A stretch of 64,000 bases of DNA from Streptomyces sp. NBC_01717. GTDB lineage: Bacteria > Actinomycetota > Actinomycetes > Streptomycetales > Streptomycetaceae. The DNA lies in the NCBI RefSeq assembly GCF_036248255.1, contig NZ_CP109178.1, positions 372,001 to 436,000 of the forward strand, given 5' to 3'. Position numbers and translations under genes: made by a program. The notes below the pieces were generated by a model. The model was not told the origin of the DNA. It searched no databases and saw only the letters and a program-made list of their open reading frames with translations. Each line of letters opens with the position of its first letter. Position 1 is the stretch's first letter. Shown one piece after another: positions 34,427 through 43,797 of this stretch.

Positions 34427-35797
34427 ATGCATGCCGAGTCCTCCCCATCCACTTCCGGCAGCCTCTCCCGGCGGGGCGTGCTGGCCGGTGCCGCCGCCCT
34501 CGGCGGCAGCGTCGCCGCGCTGTCCGTGAGCGCTCCTGAGCCCGCCGCCGCAGTCCCGCACCCGGGAGCCGCGCCCCGTGCCGCCGACCGGATCTCCGAG
34601 CACGCGGGACAGCATGCGAAGGCCACGGTCTTCAAGAACGTGAAGCCGTACGGCGCGAAGACCCCCGTCGACCTCACTGTCGTGGACGGCCTCGTCGTGA
34701 GCGGTCCGGCGCCGAAGGACGCGACGGTCGTCGACTGCAAGGGCCGGATAGCCCTGCCCACCCTGGTCAACTCTCACGTCCACCCGGACAAGACGACGTG
34801 GGGCGAGCCGTGGGTGACGCGCAACCCCGCACACTCCATCGCGGAGTACACCGCCGAGGACGTGAAGCTGTACCACGCGCTGCGCACACCGCTGAAGGAT
34901 CGTGCCCAGCATCTGATGGCGCACGCGGCAGCCCAGGGAACCCGGGCCATGCGCGCGCATGCCGACGTCGCCCCCGCGTACGACCTGGCGGGTGTCGAAG
35001 GCGTCGGGGCCGCCCGCAAGGCTCTGCGGCACGCCCTCGACGTAGAGATCGTGGCGTTCCCGCAGCACGGGGTCATTCGCACCCCTGGCACGAAGGAACT
35101 CCTGGAAGAGGCAGCGCGCACCGGTGCCATCGACCGGGTCGGCGGCATCGACCCGATCGAGTTCGACGAGGCGCTCGACGAGCAGCTCGACGTGGTCTTC
35201 GGCATCGCCGACCGGCACGGCGTCGGCCTCGACATCCACCTTCACGAGCGGGGCGGAAATGGTCTGAAGTCGCTCCGCGAGATCATCGCGCGCACCCGCG
35301 CGCTGTCGCTTCAGGGCAAGGTCACCGTCAGCCATGTCTTCTGCCTGCCGCAGCTGACGGCCCTCGAACTCGGCCGGATCGCAGATGACTTGGCCGAGGC
35401 GGGTATCTCCCTGACGACGGTGGCGCCCGACTCGAAGCTGGTCCTTCCCCTCGACCGGCTGCGGGACCACGGAGTCCACGTCGGCCTCGGTACCGACGGC
35501 GTACGCGACGCGTGGAGCCCCTTCGGCAACGCGGACATGCTGCACCGTTCCCACCTGCTGGCCTGGGTCCAGGACGTGCGCCTGGACGAAGAGCTGGAAG
35601 CCGCCTTCCAGGCGGGCGCCGACGGCGGCGCCCAGCTCCTTGGCCTGCCCCGGGTCGACTTCAAGCCCGGCTCCCCGGCCGACTTCTTCCTCGTGCGCGG
35701 CGAGTGCCTGCCCCAGGTCGTGGTGGACCTGCCCGCGCGAGACATGGTGGTGCGCGCCGGACGGATCATCGCCAAGGACGGCGAACTGACCCACTAG
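34427..35797 (+). CDS. Tat-exported amidohydrolase (cytosine deaminase-like)
   Basis: This 456-residue protein has a twin-arginine signal (LSRRGVLAGAAALGGSVAAL). The mature enzyme has ALPTLVNSHVHPDKTTWG (HxH), RAHADVAPAYDLAGVEG, DIHLHERGG (His), VTVSHVFCLPQ (His) and GLGTDGVRDAWSPFGNADML (Asp). This order matches the cytosine/isoguanine deaminase-like branch. Export is unusual for deaminases of that branch. GAAGGAG precedes ATG 34427, 94 bases after the first amidohydrolase; the two probably share a transcript under the GntR regulator. Confidence 0.84.
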   Translation: MHAESSPSTSGSLSRRGVLAGAAALGGSVAALSVSAPEPAAAVPHPGAAPRAADRISEHAGQHAKATVFKNVKPYGAKTPVDLTVVDGLVVSGPAPKDATVVDCKGRIALPTLVNSHVHPDKTTWGEPWVTRNPAHSIAEYTAEDVKLYHALRTPLKDRAQHLMAHAAAQGTRAMRAHADVAPAYDLAGVEGVGAARKALRHALDVEIVAFPQHGVIRTPGTKELLEEAARTGAIDRVGGIDPIEFDEALDEQLDVVFGIADRHGVGLDIHLHERGGNGLKSLREIIARTRALSLQGKVTVSHVFCLPQLTALELGRIADDLAEAGISLTTVAPDSKLVLPLDRLRDHGVHVGLGTDGVRDAWSPFGNADMLHRSHLLAWVQDVRLDEELEAAFQAGADGGAQLLGLPRVDFKPGSPADFFLVRGECLPQVVVDLPARDMVVRAGRIIAKDGELTH

Positions 35798-35819
35798 CGA
35801 GTCCCCCGGACGCAAGCCC

Positions 35820-35860
35820 GCTCCCGCCTCGGTCGCCGCGCTGCGGCCCGGGGCGGGAGC
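35820..35860 (+). terminator. hairpin terminator after the amidohydrolase genes
   Basis: GCTCCCGCC and GGCGGGAGC form a nine-pair stem starting 22 bases after the stop codon at 35797. No T-run follows, as is common in Streptomyces. It marks the end of the GntR-controlled unit. Confidence 0.65.
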
Positions 35861-36171
35861 GTAGGAGATCACCGCGGCGCAGGATGCGTTCGGTATGGCG
35901 GTCCCGGCGCCTCCGGAGGTGGGTCGGCTTGTGCATGCGGGCGTCCGGGGTGGTGGTCCCGTGTCTCCGTAACCAGTGCCTCTCGTTCGGATCATGCTGG
36001 GCGAACTGAGTCGCAGCGCTCTGAGAGTGACTGTGAACGTGCCGGCCCGACGTGGCCCGTGCAGGCTCGGCAGAGGGCGCCCCCTGCCGCGATGAGTTCC
36101 GGCCGGATCGCGAGTCTGTTCTGGTGAGCGTCGTACGACGCTGTCCGGCACGAGACACCACGGAGGACACC
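35861..36171. other. 310-bp intergenic region
   Basis: It lies between the terminator and the DUF899 gene. Open frames are not conserved. It should contain the DUF899 promoter. Confidence 0.35.
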
Positions 36172-36987
36172 ATGACGACCACGCCTGACAACGCGAGCAG
36201 CAACTTCCCCGGCAAGCCGCCAGTCGTCGACCTGGCCACCTGGCAGGCGGCACGCGACAAGCTGCTGGTCCGCGAGAAGGCGCACACCCGTGAGGGCGAC
36301 GCGATCGCCGCGGCCCGGCGGCGGCTGCCGATGGTCGAGCTCGACGGCGCGGTCGAGGTCACCGGTGTTGACGGTCCGGTCCCCTTCTTCGACCTGTTCC
36401 AGGGCCGCGACGAGCTCGTGGTCTACAAGCACATGTGGTACGACGGCGCGCCGCACCAGGGGCAGTGCGAGGGCTGCACCACCACGGCCTGGCACGTGAA
36501 GGACGCCGTCTACCTCAACGCCCGGGGTGTCTCGTTCGCCGTCCTGACCTCGGGCCCGTGGGACGAGGTGGCTCCCTACGTCGAGTTCATGGGTTACACC
36601 CAGCCCTGGTACTCGGTGCGGGGCGTGGAGGCGCCGGTCGGCGGGGACATGGGGCACATCGTCTGCTTCCTGCGCGACGGTGACCGCGTGTTCCTCACCT
36701 ACTCCACGACGGGCCGTGGCAACGAGCCGGTCAACGGGTCCCTCAGCCTGCTCGACATGACGCCCTACGGCCGCGGCGAGGCGTGGGAGGACAACCCCGA
36801 GGGCCGGCCCGTGATCGGCGATGTCCGTGAGGGGCACCCGGCCGAGGGCCGCCAGGCCTGCTGGTACTGGCGCTCGGACGCCGACGGCGTCGCCACCTGG
36901 GGGCCGACCAGCCGGCCCGTGCCGCAGTGGACCCGCCCCGGCGCGACCCCTGTGGAGACCCTCGGCCGCCATGGCCACCACCACTGA
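36172..36987 (+). CDS. DUF899 family thioredoxin-like protein
   Basis: This 271-residue protein has the DUF899 order: a start PPVVDLATWQAARDKLLVREKAHTREGDAIAAARRRLPMVEL, then LFQGRDELVVYKHMWY, QCEGCTTTAW, and the C-terminal QACWYWRSDADG. The family has a thioredoxin-like fold; CEGCT may be a redox-active Cys pair. The physiological role is not known. GGAGG lies just before ATG 36172. A His-rich C-terminus (GRHGHHH) is unusual and could bind metal. Confidence 0.85.
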   Translation: MTTTPDNASSNFPGKPPVVDLATWQAARDKLLVREKAHTREGDAIAAARRRLPMVELDGAVEVTGVDGPVPFFDLFQGRDELVVYKHMWYDGAPHQGQCEGCTTTAWHVKDAVYLNARGVSFAVLTSGPWDEVAPYVEFMGYTQPWYSVRGVEAPVGGDMGHIVCFLRDGDRVFLTYSTTGRGNEPVNGSLSLLDMTPYGRGEAWEDNPEGRPVIGDVREGHPAEGRQACWYWRSDADGVATWGPTSRPVPQWTRPGATPVETLGRHGHHH

Positions 36988-37276
36988 CGCGCCTTCGTCG
37001 ACGGCGTCGGCAAAAGGTGTCGGGTGCCGGGCGGAAACTCCGGACGATGTGAACGGCCCCCGCGCGCTCGATCGGTGGGCGGTTCGCCCGGAAGGTGAAG
37101 GACGCCTGGCTGACTTCCCGCCACAGCGGACCGTCTACGCCCTGTTCCGCCGGTGGACCCGCACGTGAGGCTCGACGGGGCGTGGCCTTCCCTATGATGG
37201 TGCGCTGACCTACGCCGCCGCCGAATACCCGATCCGGCCCGGCATCGCCGCGTTCATCCATGCAGAGGACCTGCCC

Positions 37277-37612
37277 ATGCCCATCCGCCGGATCGCCACT
37301 CTGGCCGCGATGCCCGCGACCCTACTGCTCCTGGTTGCATGTGGGAGCAGCAAGGTGCACGGCACCATAACCGAGAAGGAGTACAAGCCCGCCCGCACCA
37401 CGTGGACCACCGAGTCGGTCACGAAGAAGCAGTGCACCACGTCTCGTAGCGGGGGCAAGACCAAGAGGTCGTGCCACACGGTGCAGACCGGTACCCATCG
37501 CGTCCCGCACCGCCATCCCGCGTGCTGGCAGATCGAACTGGACGACGACGCACACGAGCTGTGCATCGCCAAGGCCCGGTGGGACAAGGTGCGTGTCGGC
37601 GACCGGTGGTGA
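37277..37612 (+). CDS. small lipoprotein
   Basis: This 111-residue protein has a lipoprotein signal MPIRRIATLAAMPATLLLLVAC, with the lipobox LVAC and lipidated Cys22. The mature part is basic, with four further Cys and a HRVPHRHPACW segment. Similar short lipoproteins are frequent in Streptomyces. The function is unknown; the Cys and His residues may bind metal or form disulfides. Confidence 0.75.
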   Translation: MPIRRIATLAAMPATLLLLVACGSSKVHGTITEKEYKPARTTWTTESVTKKQCTTSRSGGKTKRSCHTVQTGTHRVPHRHPACWQIELDDDAHELCIAKARWDKVRVGDRW

Positions 37613-37759
37613 GCCGCCGCGATCGGTACCGGATGGCCGGCACGGTCCGCTTGCGACCTCCCCGTGGTCGTTTGCGCAATTGGGGCATGGCCACGCGGGC
37701 CTGACCAAGGTTCATGCCTCGACAACCTCGTCGGTCACCAGCACGTCACCGTGACGCGG

Positions 37760-38113
37760 TCACGCGGGTTGCCACAGCTCGACCCGATTGCCCTCAGGAT
37801 CGGTGACCCAGCCGAATCGACCGACACCGTCCATGTCCTGCGTCTCTTCGGCCACGTCCGCTCCCTTGGCGCGCAATTGCGCGAGCATCGCATCCAGGTC
37901 GCGGACCCGGAAGTTGAGCATGGTCTGCTGGGCGCGGGACCCGAAGTAGTCGGTCTCGGACTCGAACGTCGCGAACACCGTCGGCCCGGCCCCCTGACGC
38001 CACAGACCGTTCTCATCGGCGTCCAGGCCGAGGCAATCGCGATACCACGCGCCCAGGGACACCGGGTCGGCCGCCCGCATGAAGTACCCACCGATTCCAA
38101 GCACACGTTCCAT
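37760..38113 (-). CDS. VOC family (glyoxalase-like) protein
   Basis: This 117-residue single VOC domain has GGYFMRAADPVSLGAWYRDCLGLD at the start and a strand TMLNFRVRDLDAMLAQLRAKGADV. The C-terminal metal-site motif GWVTDPEGNRVELWQP is also present, with Glu as ligand. It resembles the glyoxalase/bleomycin-resistance type. It starts at ATG 38113; longer reading to 38173 is not conserved. It is convergent or unrelated to its neighbours. Confidence 0.86.
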   Translation of the reverse strand: MERVLGIGGYFMRAADPVSLGAWYRDCLGLDADENGLWRQGAGPTVFATFESETDYFGSRAQQTMLNFRVRDLDAMLAQLRAKGADVAEETQDMDGVGRFGWVTDPEGNRVELWQPA

Positions 38114-38316
38114 GCCGCTATCTTGCCAGGACGGCGATCGGGCGAGCCGGCACCACACCATCGCCAGCTTCACACCCCCTCCCGATCGCGGGGGAGCTCG
38201 TCAGCACTCCCCGCTCCAGGGATTCCGTGAGGCGGCCCAGCAGCCGGGCGATGTCTTGATCTGGGTCGGGAAAATCGTTCGCAACCTCTCGGCGCGGGTG
38301 GCTAACGTTCGTCGAC

Positions 38317-38940
38317 GTGGACTTCGAAGATCCCAAAGACCTGGTCCGGCGCGGGTACGACGCGCTCTCGCTCCGCTATGACCAGGCGTACGGCTCCGAG
38401 ACGAAATACCAGCCGTGGATCAGCGAACTGATCGGTCGGATCCCGGCTGGAGGCACGGTGCTGGATCTGGGGTGCGGGAGTGGGGTACCCGTCGCCCGGA
38501 CCCTGACGACCGCAGGTCATCGCGTTACGGGCATCGATATCAGCGAGGTGCAGATCCGCAGGGCACAAGAGCTCGTGCCACAGGCCGATTTCATCCGCGC
38601 CGATGCTACGGCCGTGGACTTCGAACCGTCCTCGTTCGACGCGATCGTCTCCTTCTACGCACTGATCCACATCCCCCTTGATGAACAGCTACCGCTGCTG
38701 GAGAAGATCGCCGGATGGTTGCGTCCCGGCGGTTGGTTCCTGGGCACCACCGGCAACCAGGCCTGGACCGGCATCGACGAGGACTGGCTGGGTGCCGGCA
38801 CGGCCATGTGGTGGAGCCACGCGGACGCCGCCACCAACCGAGCCTGGATCACTCAAGCCGGCCTGGTCGTCGAGCAGGAAGAGTTCGTACCTGAAGGCGA
38901 TGGCGGGCACGCTCTGTTCTGGGCCCGCCGCCGCCACTGA
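38317..38940 (+). CDS. class I SAM-dependent methyltransferase
   Basis: This 207-residue methyltransferase has motif I VLDLGCGSGVPVAR near residue 50 and the acidic loop GIDISEVQIRRA. DATAVDFEPSSFDAIVSFYALIHI and WLRPGGWFLGTTG follow. The substrate is unknown; the layout resembles UbiE/small-molecule methyltransferases. The start is GTG 38317. It is a single-gene unit, convergent with the LacI gene. Confidence 0.87.
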   Translation: MDFEDPKDLVRRGYDALSLRYDQAYGSETKYQPWISELIGRIPAGGTVLDLGCGSGVPVARTLTTAGHRVTGIDISEVQIRRAQELVPQADFIRADATAVDFEPSSFDAIVSFYALIHIPLDEQLPLLEKIAGWLRPGGWFLGTTGNQAWTGIDEDWLGAGTAMWWSHADAATNRAWITQAGLVVEQEEFVPEGDGGHALFWARRRH

Positions 38941-39049
38941 GGTTGAATGCGGGGCGTCGTAGGGGCTGACGGCTCCAGCCGGGGGGCGAACCGCTGCTCG
39001 CTCGATCGCGGCGGCCGCAGGAACCACTCGGGCTCCCGATCCGGTTCTG

Positions 39050-40171
39050 TCACCGCCTGTGACGATCAAGGCGGCGACCGGACTGCTCGTCCGCAGCAGC
39101 AGGCGGCGGGGCAGTGCTGTCGCGGACCACGAGTTTCGTGGGTACGAGCGTTGTGCCGTGTTCCACCCCGTCATGGCGCATCCGCCGCAGGACACCCTCG
39201 ACACACAGGCGCCCCACTTCGGCGAAGTCCTGGTGAACCGTGGTCAGGGGAGGCAGGAAGGAGCCGGCCTCGGGGATGTCGTCGAAGCCGATGACGCTGA
39301 CGTCGTCGGGAATCTTCCGTCCTCGCTCGTGCAAGGCCCGCAAAAGCCCCAGCGCCATCTGGTCGTTGGCGGCGAACACAGCCGTACAGTCCTTCTCGTC
39401 GGCAAGTTGCACACCTGCCCGATAGCCGGACTCCGCCGACCAGTCGCCTCGCACGACGCGCGGCAGGACGCAGCCCGCCCCGGCGAGTTCGGCGCGCCAG
39501 GCATCGGCACGGCGTTGTGCCGCAAAGGACTCCTCGGGACCGGCCAGATGCCAGACCGTGCGATGGCCGAGATCCAGCAGGTGCCGCACAGCAGCACGGG
39601 CTCCCCCGGCCTGGTCGGTGTCGACCACGGTGTAACGGTCGCCCGCGTCCGAGTCGGCGACGACGACCTGGACATGAGGGGGCAGGGAGATGGTCGCCGC
39701 ATCGAGCAGATGCACTTCCATGATGACGATGACTGCGTCGACGGCGAGCTCTCCCAGCCGGGAGAAGGCGCCACGCACCTCGTCCTGGGTGGGAACGGCG
39801 ACGGGCAGGAGCGTGACGGCGTAGCCCTCCTGCGCCGCGGACGTGGCGATCGCCTCCAGGGTGCGCATATTGCCCGTGGTGGAGAGGTTGAAGGTGATGA
39901 CTCCGATGGTGCGGAATTCACCGCGCTTGAGGGCCCGGGCGGCGCTGTTGGGCCGGTAGCCCAGTTCGTTCATGGCCGCCAGCACCTGCTGCCGGGTCTC
40001 CTCGGTGACGCCTTCGTATCCGTTGGACACCCGGGAGACGGTCTGCGAAGAGACGCCGGCCAGGCGGGCGACGTCCGCCATGGACGCGCGCTGTGTGCGA
40101 CGCGCGGTCCGCTTGCCCGTTCGCGTGCGTGCCCGATCCTCGCCCGTCGAGGCGCTGTCCGCCGTGTCCAC
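39050..40171 (-). CDS. LacI family repressor of the GH42 locus
   Basis: This 373-residue protein has a 28-residue basic extension, then ASMADVARLAGVSSQTVSRVSNGYEGVTEETRQQVLAAMNELGYRPNSAARAL, the LacI DNA-binding domain. The sensor domain ends IPDDVSVIGFDDIPEAGSFLPPLTTVHQDF. GTG 40171 follows AGGAG. It is divergent from the sugar ABC genes, and two perfect palindromes lie in the gap, so it almost certainly controls that operon and itself. The inducer is probably a beta-galactoside or galactose derivative. Confidence 0.9.
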   Translation of the reverse strand: MDTADSASTGEDRARTRTGKRTARRTQRASMADVARLAGVSSQTVSRVSNGYEGVTEETRQQVLAAMNELGYRPNSAARALKRGEFRTIGVITFNLSTTGNMRTLEAIATSAAQEGYAVTLLPVAVPTQDEVRGAFSRLGELAVDAVIVIMEVHLLDAATISLPPHVQVVVADSDAGDRYTVVDTDQAGGARAAVRHLLDLGHRTVWHLAGPEESFAAQRRADAWRAELAGAGCVLPRVVRGDWSAESGYRAGVQLADEKDCTAVFAANDQMALGLLRALHERGRKIPDDVSVIGFDDIPEAGSFLPPLTTVHQDFAEVGRLCVEGVLRRMRHDGVEHGTTLVPTKLVVRDSTAPPPAAADEQSGRRLDRHRR

Positions 40172-40256
40172 CCGTCTCCTTCATTACCTGAGTCGCAGTT
40201 TCAGCAGGCGACCCTTGACCACCAACATTGGCGCAGTGTAGACATGCCGCCATCGG

Positions 40257-40272
40257 ATGTTTACGTAAACAT
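40257..40272. promoter_or_regulatory. LacI operator 1 of the GH42 locus
   Basis: ATGTTTACGTAAACAT is a perfect 16-bp palindrome with a central CG, the form bound by LacI-family repressors. It lies 85 bases upstream of the repressor start and about 93 before the first permease. Confidence 0.85.
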
Positions 40273-40300
40273 AACAGCCCGGGGCCCTCTCCGGCGCGGC

Positions 40301-40316
40301 ATGTTTACGTAAACAT
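40301..40316. promoter_or_regulatory. LacI operator 2 of the GH42 locus
   Basis: This is a second exact copy of the 16-bp palindrome, centred 44 bases (about four helical turns) from the first. The spacing lets both sites face the same side of the DNA, so cooperative binding is likely. Confidence 0.85.
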
Positions 40317-40364
40317 CGCGGCGGCGGGCGACGCCGGTTCCGAGAAGGACGAGCGAGGAACGAC

Positions 40365-41291
40365 ATGACGACGCTACAACCCCCTGCGGCCACACCCGGG
40401 CATCCGGCCCGGCCTGCGGCGAAACGGGACCGCCGTTCCTGGACAGGGTGGGGGTTCATCGGGCCCTTCGCGGCGGTCTTCGCCTTCGTCTTCCTGGCTC
40501 CGATCGCCTATTCGATCCACCTCAGCCTCTTCCGCAGCAAGCTCATCGGCGGCACGTCCTTCGTGGGCCTGGACAACTACCAACAGGCCCTGCACGACAG
40601 CCAGTTCTGGGACTCCCTGGGGCGGGTGTCGCTGTTCCTGCTGATTCAGGTGCCGATCATGCTGGGCATCGCCCTGCTCGTGGCGCTCGCCCTGGACAGC
40701 GGGCGGCTGTACGGCAGGGACTTCTTCCGGATCTCGATCTTCCTGCCGTATGCGGTGCCCGCCGTGGTCGCCACGCTCATGTGGGGCTTCATGTACGGCA
40801 CCCGCTTCGGTCTGGTGAGCGACATCAACAACGCCCTCGGCGTATCGCTGCCCAACCCGCTCGGGCCCAATCTGATCCTGGCGTCGATCGGCAACATCGT
40901 GACCTGGGAGTTCGTCGGCTACAACATGCTGATCTTCTACTCCGCGCTCCGCGTCATCCCGGCATCGCTGTACGAGGCCGCGCAGATCGACGGCGCCGGG
41001 CAGATCCGCGTGATCACCGCCATCAAGCTCCCCGCCATCCGCGGTGCCCTGGTCATCGCGACGATCTTCTCGATCATCGGCACCTTCCAGCTGTTCAACG
41101 AGCCGAGCATCCTGCAGAAGCTGGCGCCGAATTCCATCACCACCGACTACACCCCGAACTACTACACGTACTCGCTGTCCTTCTCGGGCCAGCAGCACAA
41201 CTACTCCGCGACGGTCGCCATCGTCATGGGCCTGATCACCATGGTCATCGCCTACGTCGTCCAGCTGCGCGGCATGCGCAAGGGAGCGTGA
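40365..41291 (+). CDS. sugar ABC transporter permease (CUT1, MalF-like)
   Basis: This 308-residue permease has six membrane segments, starting GFIGPFAAVFAFVFLAPIAYSIHLSLF. The cytoplasmic EAA loop is EAAQIDGAGQIRVITAIKLPAIRGAL, which contacts the ATPase. It is the first gene after the operators; the next permease starts four bases after its stop. No ATPase gene is present, as usual in Streptomyces, where one MsiK-type ATPase serves many CUT1 importers. Confidence 0.92.
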   Translation: MTTLQPPAATPGHPARPAAKRDRRSWTGWGFIGPFAAVFAFVFLAPIAYSIHLSLFRSKLIGGTSFVGLDNYQQALHDSQFWDSLGRVSLFLLIQVPIMLGIALLVALALDSGRLYGRDFFRISIFLPYAVPAVVATLMWGFMYGTRFGLVSDINNALGVSLPNPLGPNLILASIGNIVTWEFVGYNMLIFYSALRVIPASLYEAAQIDGAGQIRVITAIKLPAIRGALVIATIFSIIGTFQLFNEPSILQKLAPNSITTDYTPNYYTYSLSFSGQQHNYSATVAIVMGLITMVIAYVVQLRGMRKGA

Positions 41292-41295
41292 AGCG

Positions 41296-42231
41296 ATGAG
41301 CAGCCCCGTCACCACCCTCGCCCAGCCATCAGTTGCTTCGGCCGGCTCCGCGCCCCGCCTGCGCACGCCGCGCCGGCACGGCCCCGGGCGCCCCCGGCGC
41401 AGCGTGCTGCTGACCGTGCTCACCGGCCTGGTCCTCCTCTACTCCCTGGTGCCGCTGGCATGGCTGATCATCAGCGCCACCAAGACCCAGGAGGGGCTGG
41501 CCCATTCCTTCGGGCTGTGGTTCAACGGCGACTTCGCCCTGTGGGACAACGTCCGTGAGACGTTCACCTACAGCGACGGCGTCTTCACCCGCTGGCTGCT
41601 GAACACCGTGCTGTACGTCGTGGTCGGGGCCGGTGGCGCCACCTTGCTGGCGGTCCTGGGCGGCTACGCCCTGGCGAAGTTCCAGTTCCCCGGCAAACGC
41701 GCCGTCTTCGCCGTCGTCATCGGTGCCGTCGCGGTGCCGGGCACCGCACTGGCCGTCCCCACCTTCCTGATGTTCAGCAAGATGGGGCTGACCGACACCC
41801 CGTGGTCGGTGATCATCCCGTCCCTCATCTCGCCGTTCGGCCTCTATCTGATGTGGGTCTTCGCCTCCGAGGCAGTCCCCGACGAACTGCTGGAGGCCGC
41901 CCGCATCGACGGCGCGGGCGAACTGCGCACCTTCTTCCAGGTCGTCCTGCCGCTGCTCGCACCCGGCATCGTGACCGTCTCGCTGTTCACGATGGTCGCG
42001 ACCTGGAACAACTACTTCCTGCCGCTGATCATGCTCAAGGACCCGGACTGGTATCCGCTGACCCTGGGCCTGAACAGCTGGAACGCCCAGGCCGCAACCG
42101 CCGGCGGCACGCCCGTCTTCAACCTGGTGATCACTGGCTCGCTGATCACCATCCTGCCGCTGATCGCCGCGTTCCTCCTGCTGCAGAAGTACTGGCAGTC
42201 CGGGCTCGCCGCCGGAAGCGTCAAGGAGTAA
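41296..42231 (+). CDS. sugar ABC transporter permease (CUT1, MalG-like)
   Basis: This 311-residue permease has six membrane segments (VLLTVLTGLVLLYSLVPLAWLIISA first) and the EAA loop EAARIDGAGELRTFFQVVLPLLAPG. It forms the heterodimer partner of the preceding permease. The basic N-terminal tail (RLRTPRRHGPGRPRR) is cytoplasmic. It is followed by the binding-protein gene after about 104 bases. Confidence 0.92.
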   Translation: MSSPVTTLAQPSVASAGSAPRLRTPRRHGPGRPRRSVLLTVLTGLVLLYSLVPLAWLIISATKTQEGLAHSFGLWFNGDFALWDNVRETFTYSDGVFTRWLLNTVLYVVVGAGGATLLAVLGGYALAKFQFPGKRAVFAVVIGAVAVPGTALAVPTFLMFSKMGLTDTPWSVIIPSLISPFGLYLMWVFASEAVPDELLEAARIDGAGELRTFFQVVLPLLAPGIVTVSLFTMVATWNNYFLPLIMLKDPDWYPLTLGLNSWNAQAATAGGTPVFNLVITGSLITILPLIAAFLLLQKYWQSGLAAGSVKE

Positions 42232-42335
42232 CCCCGGGCCCCGCACCGCAGCACCTCCCCCACACCTGGTCTCTCCCCCAGATTTTCAACCCTCATCAGG
42301 CACGGTTTCGGCCACGACGAAGTGGAAGCACTCCC

Positions 42336-43679
42336 ATGCACATGAACCCCCGCCGCCTGCTGCGCGGCCTCGCCCTGGTCTCGGCCCTCGCCTTGGGGGC
42401 GACCGCCTGCGGCGGCTCCGAGGAGAACAGCTCCAGCACGAAGCCGGTCTCCTCCAAGGACATCGACGCGGCTCTGAAGAAGGGCGGCACCCTCACGGTG
42501 TGGGCCTGGGAGCCCACGCTGAAGCAGGTCGCCGCCGACTTCCAGAAGGAACACCCGGCCGTCCGCGTCAAGCTCGTCAACTCGGGCACCGGCAACGACC
42601 AGTACAAGGCCCTGCAGAATGCCATCTCCGCGAAGAAGGGCGTCCCCGACGTCGCGCAGATCGAGTACTACGCACTGGGGCAGTACGCGCTGACGAAGGG
42701 GCTGGACGACCTGACCCCGTACGGCGCCGACAAGCTCGCGAGCAAGTACTCCCCCGGCCCGTGGAACTCCGTGAAGTCCGGCAGCAAGAACGTCTACGCG
42801 CTGCCGATGGACTCCGGGCCCATGGCCCTCTTCTACAACAAGAAGGTCTTCGACAAGTACAAGATCAAGGTGCCGACGACGTGGGACGAGTACCTCACGG
42901 CGGCCCGCACCCTGCACAAGGCCGACCCCAAGGCGTACATCGCCAATGACACCGGCGACGCCGGTGAGACCACCAGCCTGCTGTGGCAGGCCGGTTCGCG
43001 CCCGTACAAGGTCGACGGCACGAACGTGAAGATCGATTTCTCCGACGCCGGCGCCCAGAAGTACACCGCCGTCTGGCAGAAGCTCCTCGCCGAGAAGCTC
43101 CTCGCGCCCATCACGGGCTGGAGCGACGACTGGTACAAGGGGCTGGGCGACGGCACCATCGCGACCCTGGCCACCGGAGCCTGGATGCCCGCCAACTTCG
43201 CCACGGGCGTGCAGGGTGCCTCCGGCGACTGGCGCGCCGCACCGCTGCCCGCGTGGACCGCCGGTGACAAGGCCAGCGCGGAGAACGGCGGCAGCTCCCT
43301 GGCCCTGCCCACACTGGGCAAGAACAAGGAACTCGCGTACGCCTTCACCGAGTACGCGAACGCCGGCAAGGGCGTGCAGACCCGGCTCGAGGCGGGCGCC
43401 TTCCCGGCGACCACCGCCGATCTCCGGTCCAGCTCCTTCCAGAACACCGCGTTCCCGTACTTCGGCGGACAGCAGGCCAACAAGATATTCGCCGAGTCGG
43501 CCGCGAACGTCGCCCCCGACTGGTCGTACCTGCCGTACCAGGTCTACGCCAACTCGATCTTCAACGACACCGTCGGCAAGGCCTACATATCCGGCACCAA
43601 GCTGACCGACGGTCTCAAGAACTGGCAGGACGCCTCCGTCAAGTACGGAAACGAGCAGGGCTTCACCGTCCAGAAGTAA
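42336..43679 (+). CDS. extracellular sugar-binding lipoprotein
   Basis: This 447-residue family 1 solute-binding protein has a lipoprotein signal with lipobox LGATAC at about residue 24, followed by a Ser/Glu-rich linker. The binding lobes show LTVWAWEPTLKQVAADFQKEHPAVRVKLVNSGTG near residue 50 and MDSGPMALFYNKKVFDKYKIKVPTTWDEYLTAA near residue 150. It delivers an oligosaccharide, probably a beta-galactoside, to the two permeases. GGAAG precedes ATG 42336. Confidence 0.92.
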   Translation: MHMNPRRLLRGLALVSALALGATACGGSEENSSSTKPVSSKDIDAALKKGGTLTVWAWEPTLKQVAADFQKEHPAVRVKLVNSGTGNDQYKALQNAISAKKGVPDVAQIEYYALGQYALTKGLDDLTPYGADKLASKYSPGPWNSVKSGSKNVYALPMDSGPMALFYNKKVFDKYKIKVPTTWDEYLTAARTLHKADPKAYIANDTGDAGETTSLLWQAGSRPYKVDGTNVKIDFSDAGAQKYTAVWQKLLAEKLLAPITGWSDDWYKGLGDGTIATLATGAWMPANFATGVQGASGDWRAAPLPAWTAGDKASAENGGSSLALPTLGKNKELAYAFTEYANAGKGVQTRLEAGAFPATTADLRSSSFQNTAFPYFGGQQANKIFAESAANVAPDWSYLPYQVYANSIFNDTVGKAYISGTKLTDGLKNWQDASVKYGNEQGFTVQK

Positions 43680-43699
43680 CCGCTCGGAAGCAGCCGCCC

Positions 43700-43740
43700 G
43701 GAGGCTGCCGCTGAGGAGCGAGCTCGCAGCGGCGGCCTCC
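43700..43740 (+). other. intercistronic stem-loop
   Basis: A 14-pair stem (43700-43713 with 43727-43740, one wobble pair) lies between the binding-protein and GH42 genes. There is no T-run. Such structures usually protect the binding-protein message and reduce, rather than abolish, read-through. Confidence 0.65.
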
Positions 43741-43797
43741 CGGAAGCAACCACGCACCACCTCGCACCACCCCGTGCGGTACACCGGAAGGACCACC

